64,000 nt of DNA from NCBI GenBank assembly GCA_029547205.1, contig JAKPPT010000072.1:62001-126000 (forward strand), given 5' to 3'. This stretch comes from Spirochaetota bacterium. Its GTDB lineage: Bacteria; Spirochaetota; Spirochaetia; Treponematales; UBA12059. Positions 17,534-26,129 of this stretch are shown piece by piece. Every line of letters begins with the position of its first letter. The stretch's first letter is position 1. The notes beneath the pieces are model-generated. The model was not told the DNA's origin, did not search any database, and saw only the letters and a program-made list of their open reading frames with translations. Made by a program: the position numbers and the translations under genes.

Positions 17534-17561
17534 TTGACATCTTAAAATAATGCAGTATAGT
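17534..17561 (+). promoter_or_regulatory. Strong sigma-70 promoter for the sigma factor gene
   Basis: A consensus TTGACA (17534-17539) is followed after 16 bases by TATAGT (17556-17561). The start would be near 17568, with a leader of about 30 bases carrying GGGAGG before the ATG. Confidence 0.75.
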
Positions 17562-17598
17562 ATAGAAATGCTATGTAAAATCAATCACGGGAGGTGCT

Positions 17599-18615
17599 AT
17601 GAGTGCTGTTTATAGAAAACATGAAAATATTTTGGAAAACAAACCAACACATAGTGCTCACCGTCATCCAAAAAAAAGTGAAGACGCATGTGCTGATGAT
17701 TTTGATCCGCTTTCAGTATATTTAAAACAGATATCGCAGTATCCTTTGCTTTCATCTCAGGAAGAGATTGAATTAGGGAAACGAATACAAAAAGCAAAAC
17801 ATGCGCTTGCTGCACTCGATACACTTAGAAAAAATGACAATATAAAAGAAGAGGATTATTTACAGCAATATGAGCAATATAAAAATGAATTGTGTGCCTG
17901 TAAAAAACAAATGATAACTTCCAATTTGCGTCTGGTTGTTTCTATTGCTAAAAATTACCAAAACAGAGGTCTTCCGCTGCTTGATATTATCGATGAAGGA
18001 AACATAGGGCTTATTGAAGCAGTAGAGCGTTTCGATTATCAGCGTGGTTGCAGATTCTCAACATACGGAACATGGTGGATTCGCCAGGCAATTATCAAAA
18101 GTCTTGCCGATAAAGGGCGTGTTATCCGAATTCCTGTACACATGCTCAACACGATTAAACACTGCTACTATATGGCAAAGCAGCTAACGCAGGAACTTGG
18201 AAGAGATCCTAATCCAGAGGAGCTTGCAGAGCGTCTCAATATGGATGTATGTAAAGTTCAGAGCATTTTGCAATTATCACAGGAAACAACATCGCTCGAT
18301 ACTATTGTAGATGACGAGAGTGTAACATTCCTTTCTGAGCTAATTAAAGACGAGGTGACAGCCGATCCAGTAGAACAGCTGTTTACTTTAACCCTTCAGG
18401 AAACATTACGTAATGTTATTGATCAGCTCAGCGAGAGAGAAGTTACCATAATAACTTTGCGGTATGGTCTCAATGGAGAAGCTCCACTCACGCTTGAAGA
18501 AACAGGGAAACTGCTAGGTATAACACGTGAACGCGTGCGGCAAATACAAGAAAAGGCTTTGCTCAAGCTTAAAGAGTTAAAGCCACTCTCTGAGTATAAA
18601 CAAAAAGTACACTAA
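17599..18615 (+). CDS. RNA polymerase sigma-70 family factor (RpoD/RpoS-like, group 2)
   Basis: A 338-residue sigma factor. Region 1.2 (DPLSVYLKQISQYPLLSSQEE, 36-56) leads to region 2 (about 108-183), with RLVVSIAKNYQNRGLPLLDII, the GNIGLIEAVERFD core helix and the -10 recognition part FSTYGTWWIRQAI. Region 3 (about 187-260) and region 4 (about 270-330) follow, the latter with LTLEETGKLLGITRERVRQI. It lacks the long acidic 1.1/non-conserved parts of a primary spirochaetal RpoD of about 600 residues, so it is probably an alternative factor of the RpoS/SigB-like group. GGGAGG precedes the ATG. Its position ahead of the rpsF operon does not show its regulon. Confidence 0.9.
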   Translation: MSAVYRKHENILENKPTHSAHRHPKKSEDACADDFDPLSVYLKQISQYPLLSSQEEIELGKRIQKAKHALAALDTLRKNDNIKEEDYLQQYEQYKNELCACKKQMITSNLRLVVSIAKNYQNRGLPLLDIIDEGNIGLIEAVERFDYQRGCRFSTYGTWWIRQAIIKSLADKGRVIRIPVHMLNTIKHCYYMAKQLTQELGRDPNPEELAERLNMDVCKVQSILQLSQETTSLDTIVDDESVTFLSELIKDEVTADPVEQLFTLTLQETLRNVIDQLSEREVTIITLRYGLNGEAPLTLEETGKLLGITRERVRQIQEKALLKLKELKPLSEYKQKVH

Positions 18616-18689
18616 GCGTACCATGTAAATCTACCCAAAAAATAGTTACTGAGCTCATATATTTAGAAAATTGTAAAGTACTACCAGTC

Positions 18690-18718
18690 TTGCATGTTTT
18701 ACAAAATTTTGTTATTGT
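18690..18718 (+). promoter_or_regulatory. Probable promoter of the rpsF-ssb-rpsR-rplI-dnaB operon
   Basis: TTGCAT (18690-18695) and TATTGT (18713-18718) are separated by 17 bases. The start near 18725 would give a leader of about 57 bases that contains the hairpin at 18736-18765. Confidence 0.45.
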
Positions 18719-18735
18719 TTTGCCAGTTTATGCTC

Positions 18736-18765
18736 CTTATCCTCATTGTTAATGAGGATCATAAG
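18736..18765 (+). promoter_or_regulatory. rpsF leader hairpin, candidate S6:S18 autoregulatory site
   Basis: CTTAT-CCTCATT pairs with AATGAGG-ATAAG around a GTT loop, with an unpaired ATC on the 3' side. It is followed directly by CCCG and then the AAGGAGG ribosome binding site of rpsF. In many bacteria the S6:S18 complex represses its own operon by binding a bulged stem with a CCG motif near the rpsF start. Position and bulge fit, but I could not test a match to the published covariance model. Confidence 0.4.
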
Positions 18766-18781
18766 CCCGAAAGGAGGAATC

Positions 18782-19063
18782 ATGAGATCCTACGAATTAA
18801 TGGCAATCTTCCGTACAGAGGAGGATGCGTACCAGAGTGCTCGAGAAGCGCTCAAAACCGAAATTACCAAACATCAGGGAACAGTTTCCAAGGAAGAAGA
18901 GCTTGGTGAACGTCTACTCGCGTATCCAATTAATAAAATTGGGCGCGGAAAATATGTTTTATACAATGTAACATTAAATCCTGATCAGGTTACATTGGTA
19001 AGCCGGAATTTAACACTCAATAAATCAATTCTCAGGCATCTGTTTGTTGTAACAGATAAGTAA
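18782..19063 (+). CDS. rpsF: 30S ribosomal protein S6
   Basis: A 93-residue S6 protein beginning MRSYELMAIF. In-frame codons extend 12 residues upstream, but AAGGAGG 5 bases before 18782 fixes this start. The S6 pattern is clear: Y-E-L-M-x-I-F-R, then LAYPINKIGRGKYVLYN (the usual L-A-Y-P-I-x-K--G-x-Y segment) and a C-terminal RHLFVV strand. S6 binds 16S rRNA with S18, encoded in the same operon. ssb follows after 13 bases. Confidence 0.96.
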   Translation: MRSYELMAIFRTEEDAYQSAREALKTEITKHQGTVSKEEELGERLLAYPINKIGRGKYVLYNVTLNPDQVTLVSRNLTLNKSILRHLFVVTDK

Positions 19064-19076
19064 CCTGGAGGATAGT

Positions 19077-19520
19077 ATGGCGGATTTATGTATTGCTGTC
19101 ATCATTGGCAGGCTTACACGCGATGCAGAATTAAAATATACATCAAATGGCCAGCCCGTCAGCCATTTTACTGTGGCGACATCTTCCCGAAAAAAGAAAG
19201 GTTCTGAATGGGTTGATGAATCAAATTTTTGGGATGTTGATTTATGGGGCAAACAAGCTGAAAATATCAGCCAATACTTGACCAAAGGCAAACTTGTTGC
19301 AGTTGAAGGAGCGATGCGACAGGACCGGTGGGAACAGGACGGCCAGCAACGAATGAAAATTGTAATTTCTGCTAATTCTGTTAATTTTGTTGGTGGAAAC
19401 AATACAAGCCAGGGATCACGACCAGCAGTAGCGCCATCACAAAATACAACGTATCAACAGCCTGTTAGCGATGATATAACACCGCCAGGAGATGATTTTA
19501 CTGATGATATACCATTTTAA
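19077..19520 (+). CDS. ssb: Single-stranded DNA-binding protein
   Basis: A 147-residue SSB. The OB-fold spans about 1-105, with [26 protein letters not shown] and [12 protein letters not shown] Gln/Pro/Ser-rich linker leads to the acidic tail DDFTDDIPF, which ends in the D-D-I-P-F tip used to recruit replication and repair proteins. TGGAGG lies 6 bases before the ATG. It sits between rpsF and rpsR as in many bacteria. Confidence 0.96.
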   Translation: MADLCIAVIIGRLTRDAELKYTSNGQPVSHFTVATSSRKKKGSEWVDESNFWDVDLWGKQAENISQYLTKGKLVAVEGAMRQDRWEQDGQQRMKIVISANSVNFVGGNNTSQGSRPAVAPSQNTTYQQPVSDDITPPGDDFTDDIPF

Positions 19521-19576
19521 TGTTTGTAATGCTAAACAAACATAGCGGTATGATTTTTTACAAGAAGGAGAAACAA

Positions 19577-19882
19577 ATGTCAGATATTAATGATATAGAA
19601 CTTGAACGCCAGAAAGTGCAGGATGAAACCGACAGAACAGAAGATGATAAAACAGGAAGAGGGCAGCGTAAGCCCTTTTTTAGAAAAAAGGTTTGTCGTT
19701 TTTGTTCACAAAAAGTCGTAATTGATTATAAAGATGCAGATCTCTTAAAGCGGTATATAACCGAACGTGGGAAAATACTTCCCCGTCGAATTACTGGCAC
19801 CTGTGCACGCCATCAGCGGGATCTTGCTATAGCAATTAAGCGTGCTCGTATTCTTGCACTTTTACCATTTGTGCTTAAATAA
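19577..19882 (+). CDS. rpsR: 30S ribosomal protein S18
   Basis: A 101-residue S18. The start at 19577 is chosen for AAGGAG 7 bases upstream; the longer in-frame reading lacks support. The conserved core begins RKKVCRFC and runs through [22 protein letters not shown] to [26 protein letters not shown]. Three cysteines (two in CxxC, one in TGTC) suggest a zinc-binding S18. An acidic N-terminal extension of about 30 residues is longer than in the roughly 75-residue E. coli protein. The DUF2232 gene starts 3 bases after the stop. Confidence 0.96.
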   Translation: MSDINDIELERQKVQDETDRTEDDKTGRGQRKPFFRKKVCRFCSQKVVIDYKDADLLKRYITERGKILPRRITGTCARHQRDLAIAIKRARILALLPFVLK

Positions 19883-19885
19883 ACA

Positions 19886-20965
19886 ATGAACGGGCAAAAG
19901 AAAAAGCAAAACTCTCTCATACTTGTAATGGGAGTGCTATCATCAGTACTGCTTCTCTCTGGATTTGGCTCATTGTTTTTTCTTTTGCCACTAGTATATG
20001 TTGCAATTCGATTTGGAAGAAAAGCGCTCTTTTTAAGTTCACTCATTTCAGTAGTGCTATTTTCTGGCATTACATTCGGAATTGCTGGGTTAACAGAGCT
20101 AGCTACCTATTCTATGATTTTAACAATCGCTCTGTTACTCTGTTTTAATATAATTGCTCAGTCAAAGCCTCGTAACTTTGTTTATCGAATTTTACTTTCT
20201 GCAGTACTGTTAATTCCTGTTGCTCAGATTGTAATACCGGCTATTCTTAACAATGAAACGCTTAAATCGACTATTATTGAACAGCTTAATGCATTACTTG
20301 TTACTAATGAGTTAGAACTGTCAGGTAAAACACTGTACAATGAAGCAATTGCAATATTTGCAAAAGTAAATGGTGCTTCATTAGTTGTTTTTTTATTTCT
20401 TAATGCCTGGCTTGGCGGTGCATGGTTTATTAACCGCAGATATCGAAATTTTATAAATGTAATTGTTGGTGCCAGTGAGGCAATCAAGAGTAATATAAAT
20501 GACATTCCGTCTGAACAAAATGGAAAAGAGTCCGTTAATAAATCAGCAAATGAAGAATTACTACGGCTTGCACAAAAAATTAATGAAGAACAGCAGAACG
20601 GTGCAGACTTAATTTTTCCATATGATCTTAAAACATATTTTGTTCCACAAGTATTGATCTGGCTTTTGCTTGCTGTATGGGCATTTTTGCTCATTTCACT
20701 TAAAGTACAATTTCCTATTTTCATTCTAAATCTTGCATGGAATTGTGCTATTGTTGTTTCATTTAGTTATTTATTCCAGGGTCTTGCTGTTGTGTATACA
20801 AGGCTTAGTCTTTTACCAGCAGCCCCTGCCGCAAGATTAGGCTTTACAATTATACTTATTTTGCTCGTCGTTGGCGGTGCAGTAAGTTTGGTTGTAAGCA
20901 TTCTACTAATCTTGATTGGCACCCTCGAGACCTGGATACGACTACGACCTATCAAAGGAGTGTAA
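19886..20965 (+). CDS. DUF2232 (YybS-like) polytopic membrane protein
   Basis: A 359-residue integral membrane protein with about eight hydrophobic segments: around 12-45, 50-65, 70-90, 97-120, 158-178, 250-270, 272-300 and 312-345. A cytoplasmic loop at about 190-245 is polar and charged. The architecture, a helix with repeated Gly and Leu, and the location between rpsR and rplI match the DUF2232/YybS family, found beside rplI in firmicutes too. Its biochemical role is unknown. It is tightly packed, with 3 bases to rpsR and 2 to rplI. Confidence 0.75.
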   Translation: MNGQKKKQNSLILVMGVLSSVLLLSGFGSLFFLLPLVYVAIRFGRKALFLSSLISVVLFSGITFGIAGLTELATYSMILTIALLLCFNIIAQSKPRNFVYRILLSAVLLIPVAQIVIPAILNNETLKSTIIEQLNALLVTNELELSGKTLYNEAIAIFAKVNGASLVVFLFLNAWLGGAWFINRRYRNFINVIVGASEAIKSNINDIPSEQNGKESVNKSANEELLRLAQKINEEQQNGADLIFPYDLKTYFVPQVLIWLLLAVWAFLLISLKVQFPIFILNLAWNCAIVVSFSYLFQGLAVVYTRLSLLPAAPAARLGFTIILILLVVGGAVSLVVSILLILIGTLETWIRLRPIKGV

Positions 20966-20967
20966 CA

Positions 20968-21513
20968 ATGAAGGTCATACTTAATCAGGATGTCCCTAAC
21001 CTTGGGGAAATTGGCGATGTGAAGGACGTCGCTAACGGCTATGCTCGCAATTATCTGTTACCACGGGGACTCGTAGTACCCTATACACCGGTAACTGTTG
21101 CGATGTTTGAAAAGCGAAAAGCAGAAATTGAAGCGCGTAAAGCTGAAAAGCGCAGACTTTCTGCAGATCTCAAAACGAGGTTGGAAAGTGAAGAACTCGT
21201 GTTCGATGTGGTTGTTGGCACAGGAGGAAAACTCTATGGTGCAATTACCAGTACTTCACTTGCTGAAGAGCTTCATAAAAAAGGTTATGAGATTGAACGC
21301 AAAAAAATTGAGATTCCCGGCAGAATAATTAAAAATGTTGGGACTTACAAAGCCACCATTCATCTCTATGAAGGAGAACAGGCTTTAATTAAATTTACTG
21401 TAAAAGGCCATGAAGAGAAAAAAGAACAGCCGAGTACTCCTGTAAAAGAAAAGCGAAGACGAGAACCTAATAATAAAAAAGATGCTGAAAAAGGTTCAGA
21501 AGAACAAGCTTAA
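20968..21513 (+). CDS. rplI: 50S ribosomal protein L9
   Basis: A 181-residue L9 that begins MKVILNQDVPNLGEIGDV and continues with NGYARNYLLPRGLV, the family signature. The central helix is rich in Lys, Glu and Arg (about 42-75), and the C-terminal rRNA-binding domain lies at about 80-150. A charged tail of about 30 residues (Lys, Glu, Pro, Asn) extends beyond the usual 148-150 residues. GGAG lies just before the ATG. dnaB follows after 16 bases. Confidence 0.96.
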   Translation: MKVILNQDVPNLGEIGDVKDVANGYARNYLLPRGLVVPYTPVTVAMFEKRKAEIEARKAEKRRLSADLKTRLESEELVFDVVVGTGGKLYGAITSTSLAEELHKKGYEIERKKIEIPGRIIKNVGTYKATIHLYEGEQALIKFTVKGHEEKKEQPSTPVKEKRRREPNNKKDAEKGSEEQA

Positions 21514-21529
21514 GCATAACTAACGCGTT

Positions 21530-22873
21530 ATGGTACCCAGGGAAATGCAAGATAAAGTACCTCCTCATGATTTGGAGGCTGAACAAGCAGCCCTGGGTTC
21601 CGTCTTACTTGATCCTGATACTATTTCAGAACTTATTCATATCTTAAAACCTGATGATTTCTATAACAATAATCATAAGACTATATTTACAGCTATGCTG
21701 TCCTTGTATGAAAAAGGACAAAAAATTGATCTCATTACTCTGGTAGATGAATTACGAAGTCTCGATACACTGAATGTAATCGGGGGCCCTGCATATCTTG
21801 CAAAGCTTTCTGAAATTGTTCCATCGAGTGCTAATATTACCAATTATGCTTTAATCGTTCAGGAACATGCAAAAAGACGAGGTGTTATTAAACTTGCTGC
21901 AAAGCTTACACAGCAGGCGCACGATCTCAGTATTGATATCAATCAGCTGATGGATCAAGTCGAAGAAGAAATGTTTGCACTCACCCATAATAGAGAAGAA
22001 CTGGGATACCGATCAATGAATGAAATCGTTCCTCAGGCAATGAATACTATTATGGAAATTGCAAAAGATCCGCATCATTTTGAAGGCATAATGTCAGGGT
22101 TTGAAGATCTTGATAATCTCTTGAATGGTTTTCAAAAATCAAGTTTTGTTGTTGTTGGTGCACGGCCAAATGTTGGTAAAACTGCATTTGGATTGAATAT
22201 TGCTACACATATAGCACTGCGTTCAAAAATTCCAGCAGCCTTTTTTTCTCTAGAAATGCCAGATCTTGAATTGATGTATCGTATATTAGCCAGCGAATCT
22301 AGAATCAGCTCTGAACGATTTAAAAAGGGTATGTATAAGAACAAAGAAGAGATTTTAAAATTGACTGATGTTGCTGGTCGCATTTATGAAGCTCCGCTCC
22401 ATATAATTGATCGACCAGGATTAAAACTGCTCGAATTGCGCTCATTGGCGAGAAGACTTAAAGCGGAAAAGAATATTGGTATCATTTTTATTGATTATCT
22501 TGGTCTATTGGTACATGAAAATAGTTCACTGCAACGGTGGGAACAGTTTTCTGATATTAGTAGATCGCTTAAAGCTCTTGCGCGAGAACTCAATATTCCT
22601 ATAGTTGCTTTAGCACAGCTCAGACGTGAAGCTGAAGGAAAAAATATCCCAATGCTTGCTGATTTGAGAGATTCTGGATCAATTGAACAGGATGCAGATT
22701 TAATCTTATTTTTGCATCGGGAACGAGAAATAGAAAAAGATATCAAAGATCAGAGCGATTTTGTACCAACCGATTTATATATAGCTAAAAATAGAAATGG
22801 CCAAACAGGTAAAATAACACTTATGTTCTTTAAATCAATTACTCGATTTGAAACGCTTGAAAAGTCACAATAG
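21530..22873 (+). CDS. dnaB: Replicative DNA helicase DnaB
   Basis: A 447-residue hexameric helicase. The N-terminal domain carries PPHDLEAEQAALGSVLLDPD. The RecA-like domain has Walker A GARPNVGKTAF, ETGM-like PAAFFSLEMP, Walker B IFIDYLGLL, and the DLRDSGSIEQDADLILFLHR segment with the arginine finger region. The N-terminus is slightly uncertain: the ATG at 21530 and another in frame at 21545 both lack a well-spaced ribosome binding site, and translation may be coupled to rplI. It is the last clear gene of the ribosomal protein operon. Confidence 0.95.
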   Translation: MVPREMQDKVPPHDLEAEQAALGSVLLDPDTISELIHILKPDDFYNNNHKTIFTAMLSLYEKGQKIDLITLVDELRSLDTLNVIGGPAYLAKLSEIVPSSANITNYALIVQEHAKRRGVIKLAAKLTQQAHDLSIDINQLMDQVEEEMFALTHNREELGYRSMNEIVPQAMNTIMEIAKDPHHFEGIMSGFEDLDNLLNGFQKSSFVVVGARPNVGKTAFGLNIATHIALRSKIPAAFFSLEMPDLELMYRILASESRISSERFKKGMYKNKEEILKLTDVAGRIYEAPLHIIDRPGLKLLELRSLARRLKAEKNIGIIFIDYLGLLVHENSSLQRWEQFSDISRSLKALARELNIPIVALAQLRREAEGKNIPMLADLRDSGSIEQDADLILFLHREREIEKDIKDQSDFVPTDLYIAKNRNGQTGKITLMFFKSITRFETLEKSQ

Positions 22874-22925
22874 TAATAGTACACTTACAGTAAGCACTAT
22901 TTATTCATTGCAAAGGACACTAATT

Positions 22926-23222
22926 ATGGACATAGAAAAAGAATATGATCTGTCGCTCTTGCACAATGATACATTAGGATTTGTACTTAAAGAGATGGGA
23001 GAACGCTTGGAACATGCACAGGAAGAGGGATTTTGTTTGTGTCAGGATTGTGTCCTGGATGCTATTGCACTGGCAATGAATATGCTAAAACCATACTATC
23101 ATGCATCATTACTTGGAAATATGTATGCAAACGCAGCATTGGAAAACACGTATGCACGAGAAGTTAAGATAGCGGTACAAGAAGCTCTGCAAAAAGTTAA
23201 AAACAACCCCTCTCATGATTAA
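22926..23222 (+). CDS. ComFB-family protein
   Basis: A 98-residue protein. In-frame sequence extends 26 codons upstream into dnaB, but AAAGGA before ATG 22926 sets the start. The core CLCQDCVLDAIALAMNMLKP followed by YYHASLLG matches ComFB-like proteins (C-x-x-C--D--ALALN-LPPRY--S--G). Some ComFB proteins in cyanobacteria and other bacteria have been reported to bind cyclic dinucleotides, so a signalling role is possible. No other competence gene is nearby. The stop overlaps that of the convergent CpXC gene by 4 bases. Confidence 0.72.
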   Translation: MDIEKEYDLSLLHNDTLGFVLKEMGERLEHAQEEGFCLCQDCVLDAIALAMNMLKPYYHASLLGNMYANAALENTYAREVKIAVQEALQKVKNNPSHD

Positions 23223-23833
23223 TCTTCATCATCGGTATATGCAAGCTTTTTAATAGATCGATAATTTCCACTAAATATTGTTGCAAACGGCTGCTGCTTT
23301 TTTGTGGTAGCGCAATCACGTAATACTTGTTCATAGGTTGTTAGCGGTACAGGGACTTTTGCAGCCTGACCATTCGAAAAACCATATGCATAAAAATTAA
23401 GTGTCCCATTTTCTAACTTTTGGAAATAAATAGTAATTTCAGCTTCCGGGTCTGAATCTTCTGCTTTGCATTGAAGGTAATACTTGATAATTTCTATTGC
23501 ATCTACATCAAGTTTTGCATCGATTACACGTATGCGTTCAAAAAGCTCAGAGAAACCGATAAGTACTTCGCAGCCTTGTGGTACGGATACTTTATTTCTA
23601 TAAAAGCTTAAACGATCTAATTCAGGAATGATAAAGTAATCGATACCCAGTGTAGCAGATTGAATTCGCAGTGTAATTTCAGGTTTAACAAGTGATCCGC
23701 AATGCGGGCATGTAATTGAAAGAAATTTATTTTCTTTCATTTGATCGATGAGTTCAGGATGTTCATCGAGATTGATAACATCATCTATTCCTAAATCAAT
23801 TTCTTTTTCACAGTGACAGATAAATGTACTCAT
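23219..23833 (-). CDS. CpXC-like zinc-binding protein
   Basis: A 204-residue protein with an N-terminal zinc-ribbon-like pair, FICHCEKE near residue 5 and ITCPHCGS near residue 40. This is the arrangement of the CpXC domain, and the region between them has the ID-V-NL-E-P-L--- helix typical of such proteins. The rest (about 60-204) is alpha/beta with no catalytic motif. CpXC proteins have no established function. It lies upstream of nothing obvious on its own strand and is 23 bases downstream of rseP. Confidence 0.55.
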   Translation of the reverse strand: MSTFICHCEKEIDLGIDDVINLDEHPELIDQMKENKFLSITCPHCGSLVKPEITLRIQSATLGIDYFIIPELDRLSFYRNKVSVPQGCEVLIGFSELFERIRVIDAKLDVDAIEIIKYYLQCKAEDSDPEAEITIYFQKLENGTLNFYAYGFSNGQAAKVPVPLTTYEQVLRDCATTKKQQPFATIFSGNYRSIKKLAYTDDED

Positions 23834-23856
23834 ACATGCAGACTCCTTTATTTATA

Positions 23857-25224
23857 TTATTGTTTCAGAAAAAACAAGAAATCACTAAACAACGATAATC
23901 CAAATAGTAATACAAGCATCAGAAGACCAATTTGCTGGTATCGAACTATTGTTTTTAATGATACAGGTTTTCGAGTAAAAATTTCAATGATAAATAGAAC
24001 TATCCACCCGCCGTCTAAAACAGGAATAGGAAGTAGATTCATTACAAAGAGTGCAATAGAAATTAAAGCAAGCAGATTAAGTGCAGATAAAAGTCCATTG
24101 CTAAACCCTTCTACTGCAATACTATCAGCAGTAACTTTCCCAACTGTCCAGGTAATTCTGGCTGGGCCTGCAATTGCGTTAAGGATATTAGTGCCTCTAA
24201 ATAGAGAAATGATTCCTTTATAGGTATCAATAATGGTGCCTATTGCCTGGTTGTAACCTTTTGCAAAAGCTTCAAAAATATTGTTAGCTTTATTAAAGAT
24301 TCTTATAGATTCCCAGTAAATTCCCAATTCTTCAATATTTCCATTAGTATAAAGAGGGATTAAAGTGGTTGTACGTTCTTCGTTATTACGTATGAATTTG
24401 ATAGTACATTTCTGTGGCCTTTTTAAGCTAAGAAAATTATAAAGTTCCTGTGTGTTTTTTATAAATGTATCATCTATTGCTATAATAATATCACCTGGAA
24501 GTAATCCAGCCAATCCTGCAGCGCTGCTCTTTTCTACTCGAGCAATAACCGGATCTACCCAGGGATAAATACCAAGCTGACCAGCTCCTGTTTCTTTATT
24601 AAGAATTGGGGAGGCAATAATTGTCAATTGGTTATCACCACGTTGTACTGTAAAATCAAGTGGTTTATTTGGTGATGAAGCGATCATGGTATATATGTCA
24701 GAAAAAAATTTGGTTTCTTTTTTATTGATTGCTATAATTCTATCACCAGTCTGAAATCCTGCTATTTTTGATGGATAGAGAGGTTCGGAAATGTAATCGT
24801 TTATCAAAATAATTTGGTTAGAAAAACTGTATGTGGTATATCCAAATAGTTCAATACAGAAAAAAATGAGTAATGCAAAAATAACATTAAAAAGGGGGCC
24901 TCCGAGTGAAATGGCAATTTTTTTTAATGGATGAGCTCCTAAAAAATCATCTTTTTCAAAGGATACAGCCTCTTTTTTTTCAAGCACCGCAGTCTTATAC
25001 GAATCTTCACCCTTTAGTTTGCAATATCCGCCAATAGGAAGCATTCCAATTTTATAGGTAATGCCGTTTCTTGCAAAAGAAGCAAGACGAGGTCCCATTC
25101 CAATTGAAAATTCAAGAACCGGTATGCCTGTTAGTCTTGCCATTATAAAATGGCCTAATTCGTGAAAAAAAATTACTATTCCCAGGCCAAGCAGCCCAAA
25201 AACTATAGTCAGTAATACACTCAT
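23857..25224 (-). CDS. rseP: Site-2 membrane metalloprotease RseP
   Basis: A 455-residue inner-membrane zinc protease. The first transmembrane helix holds the catalytic FFHELGHF motif (His21, Glu22, His25). Two PDZ-like domains follow, at about 120-205 and 205-290. The third zinc-site motif is NLLPIPVLDGG near residue 400, and the C-terminus has two more transmembrane helices. RseP cuts anti-sigma factors and remnant signal peptides within the membrane. It is 29 bases downstream of cdsA, the usual spirochaetal neighbourhood, but without dxr in between. Confidence 0.94.
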   Translation of the reverse strand: MSVLLTIVFGLLGLGIVIFFHELGHFIMARLTGIPVLEFSIGMGPRLASFARNGITYKIGMLPIGGYCKLKGEDSYKTAVLEKKEAVSFEKDDFLGAHPLKKIAISLGGPLFNVIFALLIFFCIELFGYTTYSFSNQIILINDYISEPLYPSKIAGFQTGDRIIAINKKETKFFSDIYTMIASSPNKPLDFTVQRGDNQLTIIASPILNKETGAGQLGIYPWVDPVIARVEKSSAAGLAGLLPGDIIIAIDDTFIKNTQELYNFLSLKRPQKCTIKFIRNNEERTTTLIPLYTNGNIEELGIYWESIRIFNKANNIFEAFAKGYNQAIGTIIDTYKGIISLFRGTNILNAIAGPARITWTVGKVTADSIAVEGFSNGLLSALNLLALISIALFVMNLLPIPVLDGGWIVLFIIEIFTRKPVSLKTIVRYQQIGLLMLVLLFGLSLFSDFLFFLKQ

Positions 25225-25253
25225 GTATGAGCTCCTTTATACATGCTAAACCA

Positions 25254-26129
25254 TCAGAGCGATATTTGATACAATAGTAAAAAAAGTGTAAAAGTAGGTA
25301 CAGTTGCAAGGATACTGTCAAAGGAATCTAAAAATCCACCCCGTCCTGGAATGCTCGTTCCAGAGTCTTTGATGTTTGCATTTCGTTTTAAAGCAGATTC
25401 AAAGAGATCTCCAATAACAGCTGAAATTGCACAGAAAAATCCTAAAAGTGCTAATGACCAGAGTGGAAACGAAAATACAGTATGAATCGGAGTGATTGCA
25501 GGGATGATAATAGCTGCAATAATGCTTCCGGCAAGCCCGGCAATAAAACCTTCAAGACTCTTATTTGAAGAAACGACAAATATACCTCGGTGTTTGCCTA
25601 GTGTAATTCCAATAAGCCATGCAAAGCTATCATTTGCAAACACAATTGCTGCAAACCAGAGTATTATAAAGTCTGCTAATTTGTACGTAAGTAGAGCAAT
25701 AAGCATGGCACTGAGTAGTCCAGGATAAATTATAATAAATAAAAAGTATTTAATATTTGATAAAATATAATCAATAGAATCCTTATTTCTGGTAAATACA
25801 ATCATTGATGCAATTGCAAAAAACAGTATCATTGATGCAATGCTACTAATTCCTATAATGAGTAGTCCGGCGTTTTCTGTGCTAAGAAACAAACCGGTTA
25901 AATATGCAGAAAGCGGTGGTATTATACCACAGAGAACACTTAAAATATGATAGAATGGTTTTTTTGGTAACTGTAAAAGAGAACTGAGCTCATAAGCAGA
26001 GCCTCCAGAAAATAGTAAGATTATTGCAGCGAGAGGAGCATACAGGAAATGAGGGAAAAAGAGTGCAGCCGCAATAATGCCTGGGACACCTATGAAAAAT
26101 AACAAAAGCCGTGCAATTAAGTTTTTCAA
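25254..26129 (-). CDS. cdsA: Phosphatidate cytidylyltransferase
   Basis: A 291-residue polytopic membrane enzyme that makes CDP-diacylglycerol from phosphatidate and CTP. About eight transmembrane helices are visible. The C-terminal signature reads SALKRNANIKDSGTSIPGRG followed by GFLDSFDS, matching S-x-x-K-R--IKD-G--PGHGG--DR-D with His to Arg and Arg to Ser changes. FANDSFAWLIG and GKHRG, conserved in the family, are also present. The ATG overlaps the stop of uppS by 4 bases. Confidence 0.93.
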   Translation of the reverse strand: MKNLIARLLLFFIGVPGIIAAALFFPHFLYAPLAAIILLFSGGSAYELSSLLQLPKKPFYHILSVLCGIIPPLSAYLTGLFLSTENAGLLIIGISSIASMILFFAIASMIVFTRNKDSIDYILSNIKYFLFIIIYPGLLSAMLIALLTYKLADFIILWFAAIVFANDSFAWLIGITLGKHRGIFVVSSNKSLEGFIAGLAGSIIAAIIIPAITPIHTVFSFPLWSLALLGFFCAISAVIGDLFESALKRNANIKDSGTSIPGRGGFLDSFDSILATVPTFTLFLLLYQISL

